Origin: Actinomycetes bacterium
GTDB lineage: Bacteria; Actinomycetota; Acidimicrobiia; Spongiisociales; UBA4744
Assembly (NCBI GenBank): GCA_024641205.1
Contig: JAHEDM010000003.1
Location: 1-17,569 of the forward strand
Direction of reading: 5' to 3'
Length of the DNA: 17,569 bases
The notes beneath the pieces are model-generated. The model worked only from the letters and a program-made list of their open reading frames with translations, was not told the DNA's origin and did not search any database. The position numbers and the translations under genes are program-made. This document shows positions 7,666 to 15,173 of this stretch, one piece after another (position 1 is the first letter of the stretch; every line of letters begins with the position of its first letter).

Positions 7666-8937
7666 TCATCGCCCCACGCCGTAGTACTCCATGCCAAGGC
7701 GCCGGACCGCGTCGGGATCGAGGATGTTGCGGGCGTCGACGATCGCCGTCCCGGCCATCGCCTCCCTTACCTTGCGAAGATCCACCGCCTGAAAGTCGGC
7801 CCACTCGGTGGCGATGAGCAATACATCTGCTCCTTTCGCGGCGTCGAGGGGATCGGCAACCAGCTCCACTCCTTCGAGGTCGACCGTCGCCTGAGGGTCA
7901 AAGGCCCGGATATGGGCGCCGCCCCCGGCCAGGGACCGGGCCAGGTCAACTGCAGGCGAGTCGCGGATGTCATCGGTCCCCGCTTTGAAGGCCAGGCCCC
8001 ACAGACCGACGGTTGCGCCGTCGATGCCGTCCGGCAGAGCGGCGGCGACCTTGTCAAAAACCCTTTGCCGCTGTTGGTCGTTCACCGCTATGACCCCTTT
8101 GAGGAGAGCGAAGTCGTAATCGGCTTCCTCGGCGATGGCGACCAGAGCCGAGGTGTCTTTCGGGAAGCACGAACCCCCGAATCCCGGACCGGGGCTGAGG
8201 AAATGGTGTCCGATCCTCCGGTCGTAGCCCATGCCGAGCAGCACGTCCCGCACGTCGGCGCCTACGGCCTCGGCCAGGTTGGCCATGGCGTTGGCGAACG
8301 TGATGCGGGTAGCGAGATAAGCGTTTGAGCCGTATTTGACCATCTCGGAGCTGATCGGATCGGTGACGACCACAGGGGAATCCAAACCTCGATACAACTC
8401 CATCATGCGCTCGGCGGCGCGCTGGTCGATGGTCCCGATCACAATGCGGTCGGGATGGAAGAAATCCGAAACTGCACTACCTTCCCGCAGGAACTCCGGG
8501 TTGCTCAACACGGTGACGCCGGCACTCCGTTCGTCGAAGAACTGTTGGTACTTGGCAACCGAGCCGACCGGGACCGTCGACTTGAAGACGACCAGCACAC
8601 CCTCGTGGAGGTGGGGCGCAATCTCGTCGAGCACTACTGCAACGATCGACATGTTGGCCGCGCCGTCTTCGCCCTGGGGGGTAGGGACGGCAATGAAGAC
8701 CACCTCGGCGCCGGTGACGACTGCAAGGTTGGATGCTTCAAAGGACAGCAAGCCGGTCGCCAGTCCTTCTCCGAGAATCGACTCGAGGTCCGGCTCGTAG
8801 ATCGGCGACCGACCCGCCTTGAGCATCTCCATTTTCTCGCGGTTGTTCTCGCCGACCCGAACCCGGTGACCAAGCGAAGCGAGACCGGCGGCCTGCACCA
8901 GACCAACATATCCGGCACCAATGACGGCTACGTCCAT
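7666..8937 (-). CDS. ugd: UDP-glucose 6-dehydrogenase
   Basis: A 423-residue enzyme oxidising UDP-glucose to UDP-glucuronate with two NAD+. The N-terminal Rossmann domain opens with MDVAVIGAGYVGL. Further family marks are FIAVPTPQ (81-88), KSTVPVGS (119-126), SNPEFLREGSA (145-155), SEMVKYGSNAYLA (197-209) and the active-site segment GFGGSCFPKDTSAL with catalytic Cys257. The C-terminal domain contains LAFKAGTDDIRDSPA and LLIATEW. ATG 8937 has GGAGG seven bases upstream (complement of 8945-8949), a better start than GTG 9003. GDP-mannose dehydrogenase shares the fold, but the PEFLREGSA and GFGGSCFPKD forms fit UDP-glucose dehydrogenase. It sits between an LCP protein and a lipid-sugar transferase, consistent with an acidic surface polysaccharide pathway. 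Confidence 0.93.
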   Translation of the reverse strand: MDVAVIGAGYVGLVQAAGLASLGHRVRVGENNREKMEMLKAGRSPIYEPDLESILGEGLATGLLSFEASNLAVVTGAEVVFIAVPTPQGEDGAANMSIVAVVLDEIAPHLHEGVLVVFKSTVPVGSVAKYQQFFDERSAGVTVLSNPEFLREGSAVSDFFHPDRIVIGTIDQRAAERMMELYRGLDSPVVVTDPISSEMVKYGSNAYLATRITFANAMANLAEAVGADVRDVLLGMGYDRRIGHHFLSPGPGFGGSCFPKDTSALVAIAEEADYDFALLKGVIAVNDQQRQRVFDKVAAALPDGIDGATVGLWGLAFKAGTDDIRDSPAVDLARSLAGGGAHIRAFDPQATVDLEGVELVADPLDAAKGADVLLIATEWADFQAVDLRKVREAMAGTAIVDARNILDPDAVRRLGMEYYGVGR

Positions 8938-9023
8938 GGGTGTACCTCCAAAGAATGGGTATCGGGCGGCGGCCGGCCCATCCTGAGACTTTCGTGCGGA
9001 CACGGCGATCCTGACAACGGCAT
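8928..9023 (-). CDS. Possible 31-codon leader ORF overlapping the ugd start
   Basis: In the 100-base gap before ugd, an ATG at 9023-9021 is preceded by a perfect AGGAGG (complement of 9034-9039, overlapping the LCP stop) at ten bases spacing. The frame runs 31 codons and ends with TAG at 8930-8928, seven bases inside ugd, so terminating ribosomes would sit on the ugd ribosome site. The peptide is rich in proline, serine and histidine (PCPHES, GRPPPDTH) and has no recognisable domain. It could be a translated leader coupled to ugd, or a chance ORF with a fortuitous ribosome site. Confidence 0.3.
   Translation of the reverse strand: MPLSGSPCPHESLRMGRPPPDTHSLEVHPWT
8945..8949 (-). promoter_or_regulatory. 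Ribosome binding site of ugd
   Basis: GGAGG on the minus strand, seven bases before ATG 8937. It decides the ugd start in favour of the ATG over the upstream GTG at 9003. Confidence 0.75.
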
Positions 9024-9037
9024 GGCCAGACGACCTC

Positions 9038-10336
9038 CTATTGAGCGTCGGCGCCGACGATCACGATCACATCAACGCCTTCCGGCACCGTTCCGGGCCG
9101 GATCTCTCCGAAGCCGAGCTGATCCGCCACCATGGTGGCGGAGGCCACGTTGTCGGGGCCGGCCAGCAGCACCGTCGTCGCGAAGGTATCCGATTCGGCG
9201 TCACCGATGTCCACAATGACAAACCGGGGATCAGCCAATTCGCCTGCCCATCGGGCCGCGGCGCCGGGAATGCCGTTTCCGTTCAGGATCTGCAGCCGGA
9301 CTGGACCCTGGGCGGTGACCCCGAGCGGTTGGCCGGTCAAGAAGGCGGTCAGGACGGCCGCGGCCGCCGGCTCGTCTGGGAGCTGATACGACCCCCCATC
9401 AATAGTGCGGGTCACGGTTGGGTAGGTGACCGTCTGCATGTCGGCCGGGCTGAGGGACCGCATCGACCAGACCAGATCGATGAGAGCGTCCTGGTCGAGA
9501 GCGGAATCCACCGTCACGAAGCTGCCAAGCGTTTCGATGAGGTGGCCCGCCTCGGTGATCGTCGATGGGTGCTTGGCTTCTGTGACGATCGCCAGGATCA
9601 GCTGCTGTTGGCGGTGGGTGCGACCGATGTCGTTCGCATCGACTGAGGTCCATTGCCCGTTCTGCAATTCCTGGTAACTGCGGGAGCGGGCATAGGCCAG
9701 CGCCATCGCCCCACCGACACGCTGTTGACCGGCCGGTACTTCCAAGCCGGATTTGAGGTCGCGTGCCGGGAACGGGAAGTCGAATGCAACGCCCCCCAGG
9801 GCGTCTACCAGGCTGGCAAATCCGTAGAAATCGATCTCGGCGTAGTGGTGGATGGGGATCCCGGTGTATTCCGTCACGGTCTGGACGGTCAACGCGCCTC
9901 CGCCAAAGGCATATGCAGCATTGATCTTCTGGGTTCCGTGACCTTCGATGTCAACCCGGAGGTCGCGAGGCAAGCTGAGGATCCGGGCGGTGCCATCTTC
10001 AGGGATGAGCTGCAGGATCATGATGACGTCCGCCCGCTGGCCGTCGAACGCTCCGAAATTTCCTGCCATGTCATCGGGGAGGTTCTCCCGCGAATCGCTG
10101 CCGATCAGGAGGAAGTTGAGCGGGTCCTGCCGAGAGGTGGGCTTGTCGGCGAGGGCAGCAACGACCTCTTCATTCTTCTGGAGTTCGGCGTCGATCTTCC
10201 CCGTGTAGAAACGCAAAGCGAAGTAACCACCAAATACCACCAGATTGGCCAGCACCAAGAGGGTTACGAGGGAGCGCTTCAACCAGCGGCGCGGGCGCGC
10301 CGGTGGCGAGGATGGAGCGGGGAATTCAGTCACCAC
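9038..10336 (-). CDS. LytR-CpsA-Psr (LCP) family wall-polymer ligase with LytR_C domain
   Basis: LCP enzymes transfer undecaprenyl-linked glycans (arabinogalactan, teichoic acids, capsule) onto peptidoglycan outside the membrane. The order here is a short proline-rich cytoplasmic tail with basic residues (RPRRWLKR), one membrane span (LVTLLVLANLVVFGGYFAL, roughly residues 23-42), then the LCP domain. That domain shows FLLIGSDSRE, ADVIMILQL, ILSLPRDLRVDI, KINAAYAFGG, VDALGGV, AYARSRS and GRTHRQQQLI, including the Arg/Asp residues that bind the lipid pyrophosphate. The last 95 residues (VRLQILNGNGIPGAA to the end) form the LytR_C domain. I start at GTG 10336, where TAATCT just upstream suggests a leaderless transcript; GTG 10333 and GTG 10375 are alternatives. 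The likely M. tuberculosis counterpart is Rv3267. Its polymer substrate is unknown. Confidence 0.88.
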   Translation of the reverse strand: MVTEFPAPSSPPARPRRWLKRSLVTLLVLANLVVFGGYFALRFYTGKIDAELQKNEEVVAALADKPTSRQDPLNFLLIGSDSRENLPDDMAGNFGAFDGQRADVIMILQLIPEDGTARILSLPRDLRVDIEGHGTQKINAAYAFGGGALTVQTVTEYTGIPIHHYAEIDFYGFASLVDALGGVAFDFPFPARDLKSGLEVPAGQQRVGGAMALAYARSRSYQELQNGQWTSVDANDIGRTHRQQQLILAIVTEAKHPSTITEAGHLIETLGSFVTVDSALDQDALIDLVWSMRSLSPADMQTVTYPTVTRTIDGGSYQLPDEPAAAAVLTAFLTGQPLGVTAQGPVRLQILNGNGIPGAAARWAGELADPRFVIVDIGDAESDTFATTVLLAGPDNVASATMVADQLGFGEIRPGTVPEGVDVIVIVGADAQ

Positions 10337-10340
10337 CGTG

Positions 10341-10346
10341 AGATTA
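10341..10346 (-). promoter_or_regulatory. Candidate -10 box for a leaderless LCP transcript
   Basis: On the minus strand TAATCT (TANNNT form) lies four bases before GTG 10336 and seven before GTG 10333, with no Shine-Dalgarno sequence between. Actinobacterial leaderless genes often show this arrangement. No convincing -35 is visible. Confidence 0.35.
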
Positions 10347-10384
10347 GTAGCGGCTTCGGAGCATCTCGGATGCACCCGCCGCGG

Positions 10385-11053
10385 TTAACCCATTCTCTCG
10401 AGCTGGGGAGGCGGGAGGTGTTGATTGAAGAACGCGATCAGGCGACGGTAGGCGTCGGCAGAAGCAGCCGCGTCGTATTGCGCAGCACCGTCATCCATGA
10501 ACCCAGCGGCCACGCCTTGGTACGCAATAAACGCCCCGTTCTGGATGCGACCATCGTCGACACGCGACCCCGCGGACTCCTCGGCTCCGTAGAGGCCGAG
10601 TACGGGTGCCGCCAACCGCGGCAGGCTCATCGCCACCAGCCCATCTTCTCCCAGCGGCGTCGAAACGAGGACTACAGCTCGGGCCGCGGTCTGATCGGCA
10701 GCAAAGACCAGACCGGCTTTTCCGCCTGAGCCAAGACCAAGAACGCCCAGGTGCCGTTCGATAGCCCAACTATTGACCATCACGAACTCATAGGCTTCGT
10801 CGACTGCAACGATGGCGTCTTCCAAGGCATCGGGCAGGTCGATCGCAACAGTTGCCAGACCGTGCCGGGCCAGACGCCGGCTCAGATCCTTGTGGTGCGA
10901 CGTCAATTTGGTTTCGGGGAGGACCACCACCGTTGGGAACCGCCCTGCCTGATCAGGACGCGCCAGATAACCCGGCACGTGCCCGCTCCCTACCGGGACG
11001 CCGTAGCTTCCGTAGATGATGGGATAAGTGCCCTCATGGGCGAGCACGCTCAA
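10385..11053 (-). CDS. Dienelactone-hydrolase-like alpha/beta-hydrolase fold protein, probably catalytically inactive
   Basis: A 222-residue protein with the length and layout of the dienelactone hydrolase family: an early GSGHVPGYLARP strand pair, VVVLPET, RRLARHGLATVAIDLPD, the elbow region HLGVLGLGSGGKAGLV, PVLGLYGAEES, and a C-terminal AAGFMDDG...YDAAASADAYRRLIAFFNQHL. The active site is altered at every triad position. The elbow reads GLGSGG where the family has G-x-C-x-G-G (Gly108 for Cys or Ser), Glu159 stands at the usual Asp, and Ala183 replaces the His of GHGF. The flanking framework is intact, so this is not a decaying pseudogene. Start TTG 11053 has GGGAG eight bases upstream. It lies between birA and the LCP gene in the same direction. 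Function is unknown; a binding or scaffold role is one inference. Confidence 0.78.
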   Translation of the reverse strand: MSVLAHEGTYPIIYGSYGVPVGSGHVPGYLARPDQAGRFPTVVVLPETKLTSHHKDLSRRLARHGLATVAIDLPDALEDAIVAVDEAYEFVMVNSWAIERHLGVLGLGSGGKAGLVFAADQTAARAVVLVSTPLGEDGLVAMSLPRLAAPVLGLYGAEESAGSRVDDGRIQNGAFIAYQGVAAGFMDDGAAQYDAAASADAYRRLIAFFNQHLPPPQLERMG

Positions 11054-11104
11054 GAACTCAACTCCCGTCTCAATGTAATGAAAGCGTAGCGACCCGGGTG
11101 GCGA

Positions 11105-11776
11105 CTATCTGACTTCGACCACTTCGCCTGAGGAGAGGCAGACGCGACCGGACTCCGTTTCCACCACCAGACGGCCATCGAAATCGACATCGATCGCCAC
11201 TCCCATGCCATCGGGCTTCCATCGAATGGACCGACCAATGGTCCGGCAAGCCAGACGGTACTCCTCATGACCCCACGCGTCGGGGCCGCGATCGACGCGG
11301 AGGAGCACCTCATCGCACCACCGGGAGGCCAGGTCAAGAGCCGCGCCCGGGCCCGGGTCGGTAGCGAACATACTGCCGAAACCGTGCGGAGGGTCGGGCC
11401 ACCACAGATTGACGCCCAATCCAATCACCACAAGATCCCCAACAGCTTCGAGCAACAGTCCGGCGACTTTGGTATCGCCTCGCAACAAGTCATTCGGCCA
11501 TTTGCAGTCGACCCCGTCACCGAGGACCGCCCGGGCGGACAATCCGGCGATGAGTGAGAGGCGCGGGAATTGGGCGCTTTCCCAGCCGTCCGGTCGGACG
11601 GCCAGCGACGCGGCCAGCGCTCGCGGGGCGGTTTCCCAACGGCGGCCCCCGCGCCCCCGACCGGCCGACTGGCGAGTGGCGACGACCAGCACGGGCGCAT
11701 CATGGGCCCGCGCAACCGCCGCATCCTGAGTGGATGGGATATCCTCCAGCACAATCGAGACATATGGTGTAGCCAT
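11105..11776 (-). CDS. birA: Biotin--[acetyl-CoA-carboxylase] ligase, monofunctional
   Basis: A 223-residue enzyme that makes biotinyl-AMP and transfers biotin to the lysine of biotin carboxyl carrier domains. It shows STQDAAVARA, the biotin/ATP loop SAGRGRGGRRW (38-47 region), CKWPNDLL (91-97), KVAGLLLE (103-110) and VVIGLGVNLW, followed by a small C-terminal SH3-like domain ending SGEVVEV. No N-terminal helix-turn-helix is present, so it cannot act as the E. coli type biotin operon repressor. The ATG at 11776 gives the canonical length; a longer frame to 11932 would run into the divergent carboxylase gene. It is transcribed away from the carboxylase beta gene across 43 bases, as birA (Rv3279c) and accD5 (Rv3280) are in M. 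tuberculosis. The obvious local substrate is the alpha subunit at 13416-15173. Confidence 0.93.
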   Translation of the reverse strand: MATPYVSIVLEDIPSTQDAAVARAHDAPVLVVATRQSAGRGRGGRRWETAPRALAASLAVRPDGWESAQFPRLSLIAGLSARAVLGDGVDCKWPNDLLRGDTKVAGLLLEAVGDLVVIGLGVNLWWPDPPHGFGSMFATDPGPGAALDLASRWCDEVLLRVDRGPDAWGHEEYRLACRTIGRSIRWKPDGMGVAIDVDFDGRLVVETESGRVCLSSGEVVEVR

Positions 11777-11806
11777 CCGACCGTCCCATGAGTCAAACGT
11801 GGGTCC

Positions 11807-11814
11807 AATATATC
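11807..11814. promoter_or_regulatory. Overlapping divergent -10 candidates for birA and the carboxylase operon
   Basis: AATATATC is the only AT-rich run in the 43-base birA/carboxylase gap. On the plus strand TATATC (11809-11814) ends five bases before GTG 11820, compatible with a leaderless carboxylase transcript. On the minus strand TATATT (11813-11808) lies about 30 bases before the birA ATG. Sharing one box would make the two promoters mutually exclusive. No clear -35 elements were found. Confidence 0.4.
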
Positions 11815-11819
11815 CCGGG

Positions 11820-13376
11820 GTGAGGGTGGGAACGGAAGAACGAATCGAAGAATTGCGTCGATTGCGCCAGGAAGCCCTGCACGCCGGGAGCCAACGCGCC
11901 GTCGACCGCCAACATGAGCAGGGCAAGCTCACCGCTCGCGAACGGCTTGAACTGCTTCTCGATAAAGGGTCCTTTCAAGAGATCGACATGCTGGTCCGCC
12001 ACAAGGCGATCGGATTTGGCATCGAGGACAAACGACCCGCCGGCGATGCTGTGGTCACCGGCTGGGGCACCATTGAAGGCAGAACCGTCTTTGTCTTTGC
12101 CGAAGACTTCACCGTGTTCGGTGGAAGCCTCGGCAGGGCGGTCAGCGACAAGATCTGCAAGGTGATCGACACCGCCCTCCGGGTGGGGGCCCCCCTCATC
12201 GGTCTCAAAGATTCAGGCGGAGCACGTATCCAGGAGGGAATCGCATCACTTGACGGTTACGGACGGATCTTCGAGCGGAATGTGAGAGCATCGGGCGTCA
12301 TCCCGCAGATTTCTGTGATCATGGGCCCGTGCGCAGGCGGCGCCGTCTACTCGCCAGCCATCACCGATTTTGTTTACCAGGTCGATGGTTCCAGCCACCT
12401 CTTCATAACCGGCCCCGACGTGATCAAAACCGTGACCGGCGAAGAAGTCACCTTCGAGGAACTGGGAGGCGCACTCACCCACGCGGGGACTTCCGGCGTC
12501 ACCCACTTCGTGGCCGCCAACGGGACCTCGGCCCTCGAAGAGGTGCGGTACCTGGTGTCGTTCCTCCCCCAAAACAACATGGAGGTACCGCCCTACTTCA
12601 CACCCGCCGACCTCCCCGACCGTATGGATGACGATCTCGACTCGATCATCCCCGACTCGGCCAACCAGCCCTACGACATGGTGAAGCTCATCGAGCACGT
12701 CGTGGACGATGGCGACTTTTACCAGGTCCACGAGAATTGGGCCCAGAATATCGTGGTGGGATTTGCCAGGCTCGACGGATACACGGTCGGCGTGGTCGGC
12801 AACCAGCCGGCCGCCCTGGCCGGAACACTCGATATCAACGCTTCCGAAAAAGGAGCCAGGTTCGTCCGCTTTTGTGATGCCTTCAACATCCCGCTCGTGG
12901 TTTTCGTCGACGTGCCCGGTTTTCTCCCAGGGGTTGGGCAAGAGCACGGCGGGATCATCCGCCACGGCGCCAAGCTGCTCTACGCCTTCAGCGAGGCGAC
13001 GGTCCCGCGGTTATCGGTGATCACTCGCAAGGCTTACGGCGGAGCCTATGTGGTCATGAACTCGCGGGGCATTCGAGCCGATGGCGTTTTTGCCTGGCCT
13101 TCTGCAGAGATCGCCGTGATGGGAGCACCGGGAGCGGTCAACGTCATCTTCCGAAGGGAAATAGCGGGTGCCGACGAGCCGGAGCAGCGTCGTGCCGAGC
13201 TGATCTCAGAGTACGAGGAACGTTTCAACAACCCGTATCGGGCGGCCGAACTCGGATTGGTCGATGAGGTCATCGAACCGCGCCAGACCCGCCCCAAACT
13301 GATCGGGGCGCTCGAGATGCTTCGCAACAAACGAGAGACCCTTCCGCCCAAGAAACACGGAAACATCCCTCTGTGA
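11820..13376 (+). CDS. Acyl-CoA carboxylase beta subunit (carboxyltransferase; PccB/AccD type)
   Basis: A 518-residue biotin-dependent carboxyltransferase that moves the carboxyl group from carboxybiotin to an acyl-CoA such as propionyl- or acetyl-CoA. The N-terminal half has LRRLRQEAL, KLTARERLELLLDKGSF, FAEDFTVFGGSLG, LKDSGGARIQEG and MGPCAGGAVYSPA (oxyanion glycines). The C-terminal half has FVDVPGFLPGVGQEHGGIIRHGAKL, KAYGGAYVVM, FAWPSAEIAVMGAPGAV and NPYRAAELGLVDEVI. Length and motifs match the AccD5/PccB group. Val411, in GGAYVVM, occupies the place where propionyl-CoA-specific enzymes have Asp, so substrate preference may be broader. GTG 11820 is chosen on family alignment and a nearby -10-like box; GTG 11826 is also possible. 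The gene leads a two-gene operon with the alpha subunit 39 bases downstream. No small epsilon subunit gene is present between them. Confidence 0.93.
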   Translation: MRVGTEERIEELRRLRQEALHAGSQRAVDRQHEQGKLTARERLELLLDKGSFQEIDMLVRHKAIGFGIEDKRPAGDAVVTGWGTIEGRTVFVFAEDFTVFGGSLGRAVSDKICKVIDTALRVGAPLIGLKDSGGARIQEGIASLDGYGRIFERNVRASGVIPQISVIMGPCAGGAVYSPAITDFVYQVDGSSHLFITGPDVIKTVTGEEVTFEELGGALTHAGTSGVTHFVAANGTSALEEVRYLVSFLPQNNMEVPPYFTPADLPDRMDDDLDSIIPDSANQPYDMVKLIEHVVDDGDFYQVHENWAQNIVVGFARLDGYTVGVVGNQPAALAGTLDINASEKGARFVRFCDAFNIPLVVFVDVPGFLPGVGQEHGGIIRHGAKLLYAFSEATVPRLSVITRKAYGGAYVVMNSRGIRADGVFAWPSAEIAVMGAPGAVNVIFRREIAGADEPEQRRAELISEYEERFNNPYRAAELGLVDEVIEPRQTRPKLIGALEMLRNKRETLPPKKHGNIPL

Positions 13377-13400
13377 CAAACCCCAACGGCCCCCACCTCC

Positions 13401-13406
13401 GAGGAG
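13401..13406 (+). promoter_or_regulatory. Ribosome binding site of the carboxylase alpha gene
   Basis: GAGGAG nine bases before ATG 13416. It supports that start over the ATG three codons later. Confidence 0.7.
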
Positions 13407-13415
13407 CTTTCTAGC

Positions 13416-15173
13416 ATGTCCGATATGCGTTCCCTGCTGATAGCCAATCGCGGCGAGATCGCAGTGCGCATCATCCGGTCGGCCCAGGAGATGGGCCTGC
13501 GCACCATCGCGGTGTACTCAGAGCTAGATCGGGACGCCCTCCATGTCGATCTCGCCGACGAAGCGTGGAACATTGGGCCAGCGCCGGCCGCGGCTTCGTA
13601 TCTCAATATGGACCGCATCATCGAAGTCGCCCACGAAGCGAAAGCAGACGCGATCCACCCCGGCTACGGATTCCTGGCCGAGAACGCAACCTTTGCGCGG
13701 AAGGTCATCGACGCAGGCATCATCTGGGTGGGACCGCCCCCCGATGCCATTGCCACGATGGGCGACAAGATCGCTTCCCGAATAGCAGCCGCCCAAGCCA
13801 AGGTCGAGAGTGTCCCAGGAACCCTCGAACCGCTCGGATCAGTCGACGATGCCCGCGCTGCAGCCGAAAAGTTCGGCTACCCGGTCGCTATCAAGGCCGC
13901 CCACGGAGGCGGCGGCAAAGGATTGCGGATAGTCAATACCGAGGACGAGCTCGAATCGGCCTTCGAGGGAGCCCGCCGGGAAGCTGATGCCTATTTTGGC
14001 AATCCGGAAGTGTATGTCGAGAAGTACCTCGAGTTCCCCCGCCACATCGAAGCCCAGATCCTGTGCGATGACCACGGGCACGCCACCTTCCTCGGTGAAC
14101 GGGATTGCTCGGTGCAACGCAGGCACCAGAAGCTGATTGAAGAGACCCCATCACCCGGTCTCGACGAAAAAACCCGGACCAGGCTCGGGAAGGCAGCTAT
14201 CGCCGTCGCCAAAGCATGCGGATATCGCAGCGCGGGGACGGTCGAGTTCCTCATGGACCGCACCGGCAACTTCTATTTTCTCGAGATGAACACCCGCCTC
14301 CAGGTAGAGCACACCGTGACCGAAATGGTCACCGGCATCGATATCGTCCAGGAGCAATTGAAGATCGCGCAGGGCCAACCGCTCAGCTTCGACCGGGTCA
14401 ATACGGCCGGACACGCCATCGAGTTTCGCATCAATGCCGAAGACCCTGCTCGCAACTTCCTCCCGAACCCCGGGCGCGTCGTCGAGTACCGGGAACCGGC
14501 CGGTTTCGGCGTGCGGGTCGACAGTTGGATCCGGCCCGGCACCAAGATCAGCCAGTATTACGACAACCTGATGGCCAAACTCGTGGTGTGGGGACCAACC
14601 CGCGCCGACGCCATCAACCGGGCCCGCCGAGCGCTCGGTGAGTTTCACATCCGTGGGGTGGCGACGACCATTCCTGTCCATATCCGGGTCCTCGAACACC
14701 CGACCTTCATCGAAGGCAAGCACCACACCCGCTGGGCAGAAGATGAACTTGATTTCGGTGGAATCGCCCGGCCGACCGCGCCTGCATTACCCGAAGACGA
14801 AGCAACGGCGCAGCGAGAGATCACCGTCGAGATCGGCGGCAGGCGCTACCTGGTCACCTACTGGATGCCGGAACTCCAGCCCGCAAGTTCGGGACGAAGG
14901 CCGGCCCCCCGCCGCAAACCACCCAAGCTCTCCCAGCCGGTCGGGAATCATTCCGGCGAAGCGGGAGTCGTAACGGCCCCCATGCAGGGCACCATCGTGA
15001 AAGTGAACACAGCGGCCGGCCATCGTATCAACGCCGGTGAACCAATCTGCGTGCTGGAAGCGATGAAGATGGAAAATGAAGTCCGCAGCCCGATCGAGGG
15101 CGAGGTAGTCGACCTGCGAGTCCGTCCGGGCGACACCGTCTCGAGCGGTCAGGTCATCGCCATCATTCGTTGA
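13416..15173 (+). CDS. Acyl-CoA carboxylase alpha subunit (biotin carboxylase plus biotin carrier domain)
   Basis: A 585-residue fusion. Residues 1 to about 450 are biotin carboxylase: LLIANRGEIAVRIIRSAQEMG, HPGYGFLAEN, the ATP-grasp loop KAAHGGGGKGLRIV (160-173), ERDCSVQRRHQKLIEE, and EMNTRLQVEHTVTE with the metal and bicarbonate residues. After a basic, proline-rich linker (GRRPAPRRKPPKL), the last 75 residues are a biotinyl domain whose EAMKMENE motif carries the biotin-accepting Lys551. It carboxylates its own biotin with ATP and bicarbonate and pairs with the beta subunit encoded just upstream. Size and order match actinobacterial AccA3-type proteins. The start has a GAGGAG ribosome site. 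Its 3' end overlaps the convergent membrane-protein gene by 11 bases. Confidence 0.95.
   Translation: MSDMRSLLIANRGEIAVRIIRSAQEMGLRTIAVYSELDRDALHVDLADEAWNIGPAPAAASYLNMDRIIEVAHEAKADAIHPGYGFLAENATFARKVIDAGIIWVGPPPDAIATMGDKIASRIAAAQAKVESVPGTLEPLGSVDDARAAAEKFGYPVAIKAAHGGGGKGLRIVNTEDELESAFEGARREADAYFGNPEVYVEKYLEFPRHIEAQILCDDHGHATFLGERDCSVQRRHQKLIEETPSPGLDEKTRTRLGKAAIAVAKACGYRSAGTVEFLMDRTGNFYFLEMNTRLQVEHTVTEMVTGIDIVQEQLKIAQGQPLSFDRVNTAGHAIEFRINAEDPARNFLPNPGRVVEYREPAGFGVRVDSWIRPGTKISQYYDNLMAKLVVWGPTRADAINRARRALGEFHIRGVATTIPVHIRVLEHPTFIEGKHHTRWAEDELDFGGIARPTAPALPEDEATAQREITVEIGGRRYLVTYWMPELQPASSGRRPAPRRKPPKLSQPVGNHSGEAGVVTAPMQGTIVKVNTAAGHRINAGEPICVLEAMKMENEVRSPIEGEVVDLRVRPGDTVSSGQVIAIIR

Noticed and set aside
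8938..9037. Riboswitch or structured RNA in the gap before ugd
   Set aside because: No recognisable aptamer core or terminator hairpin could be seen; the gap is better explained by the short ORF and two ribosome sites.
11730..11819. Upstream start (ATG 11730) for the carboxylase beta gene
   Set aside because: It would overlap the birA coding start and add 30 residues not typical of the family; GTG 11820 or 11826 fits the usual N-terminus.
12246..12965. Minus-strand open frame of 239 codons opposite the carboxylase beta gene
   Set aside because: Antisense to highly conserved carboxyltransferase motifs, with His/Val/Asp-rich mirror composition typical of high-GC shadows and no ribosome site.
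14151..14726. Minus-strand open frame of 191 codons opposite the biotin carboxylase
   Set aside because: Shadow of the conserved EMNTRLQVEH region; no independent coding evidence.
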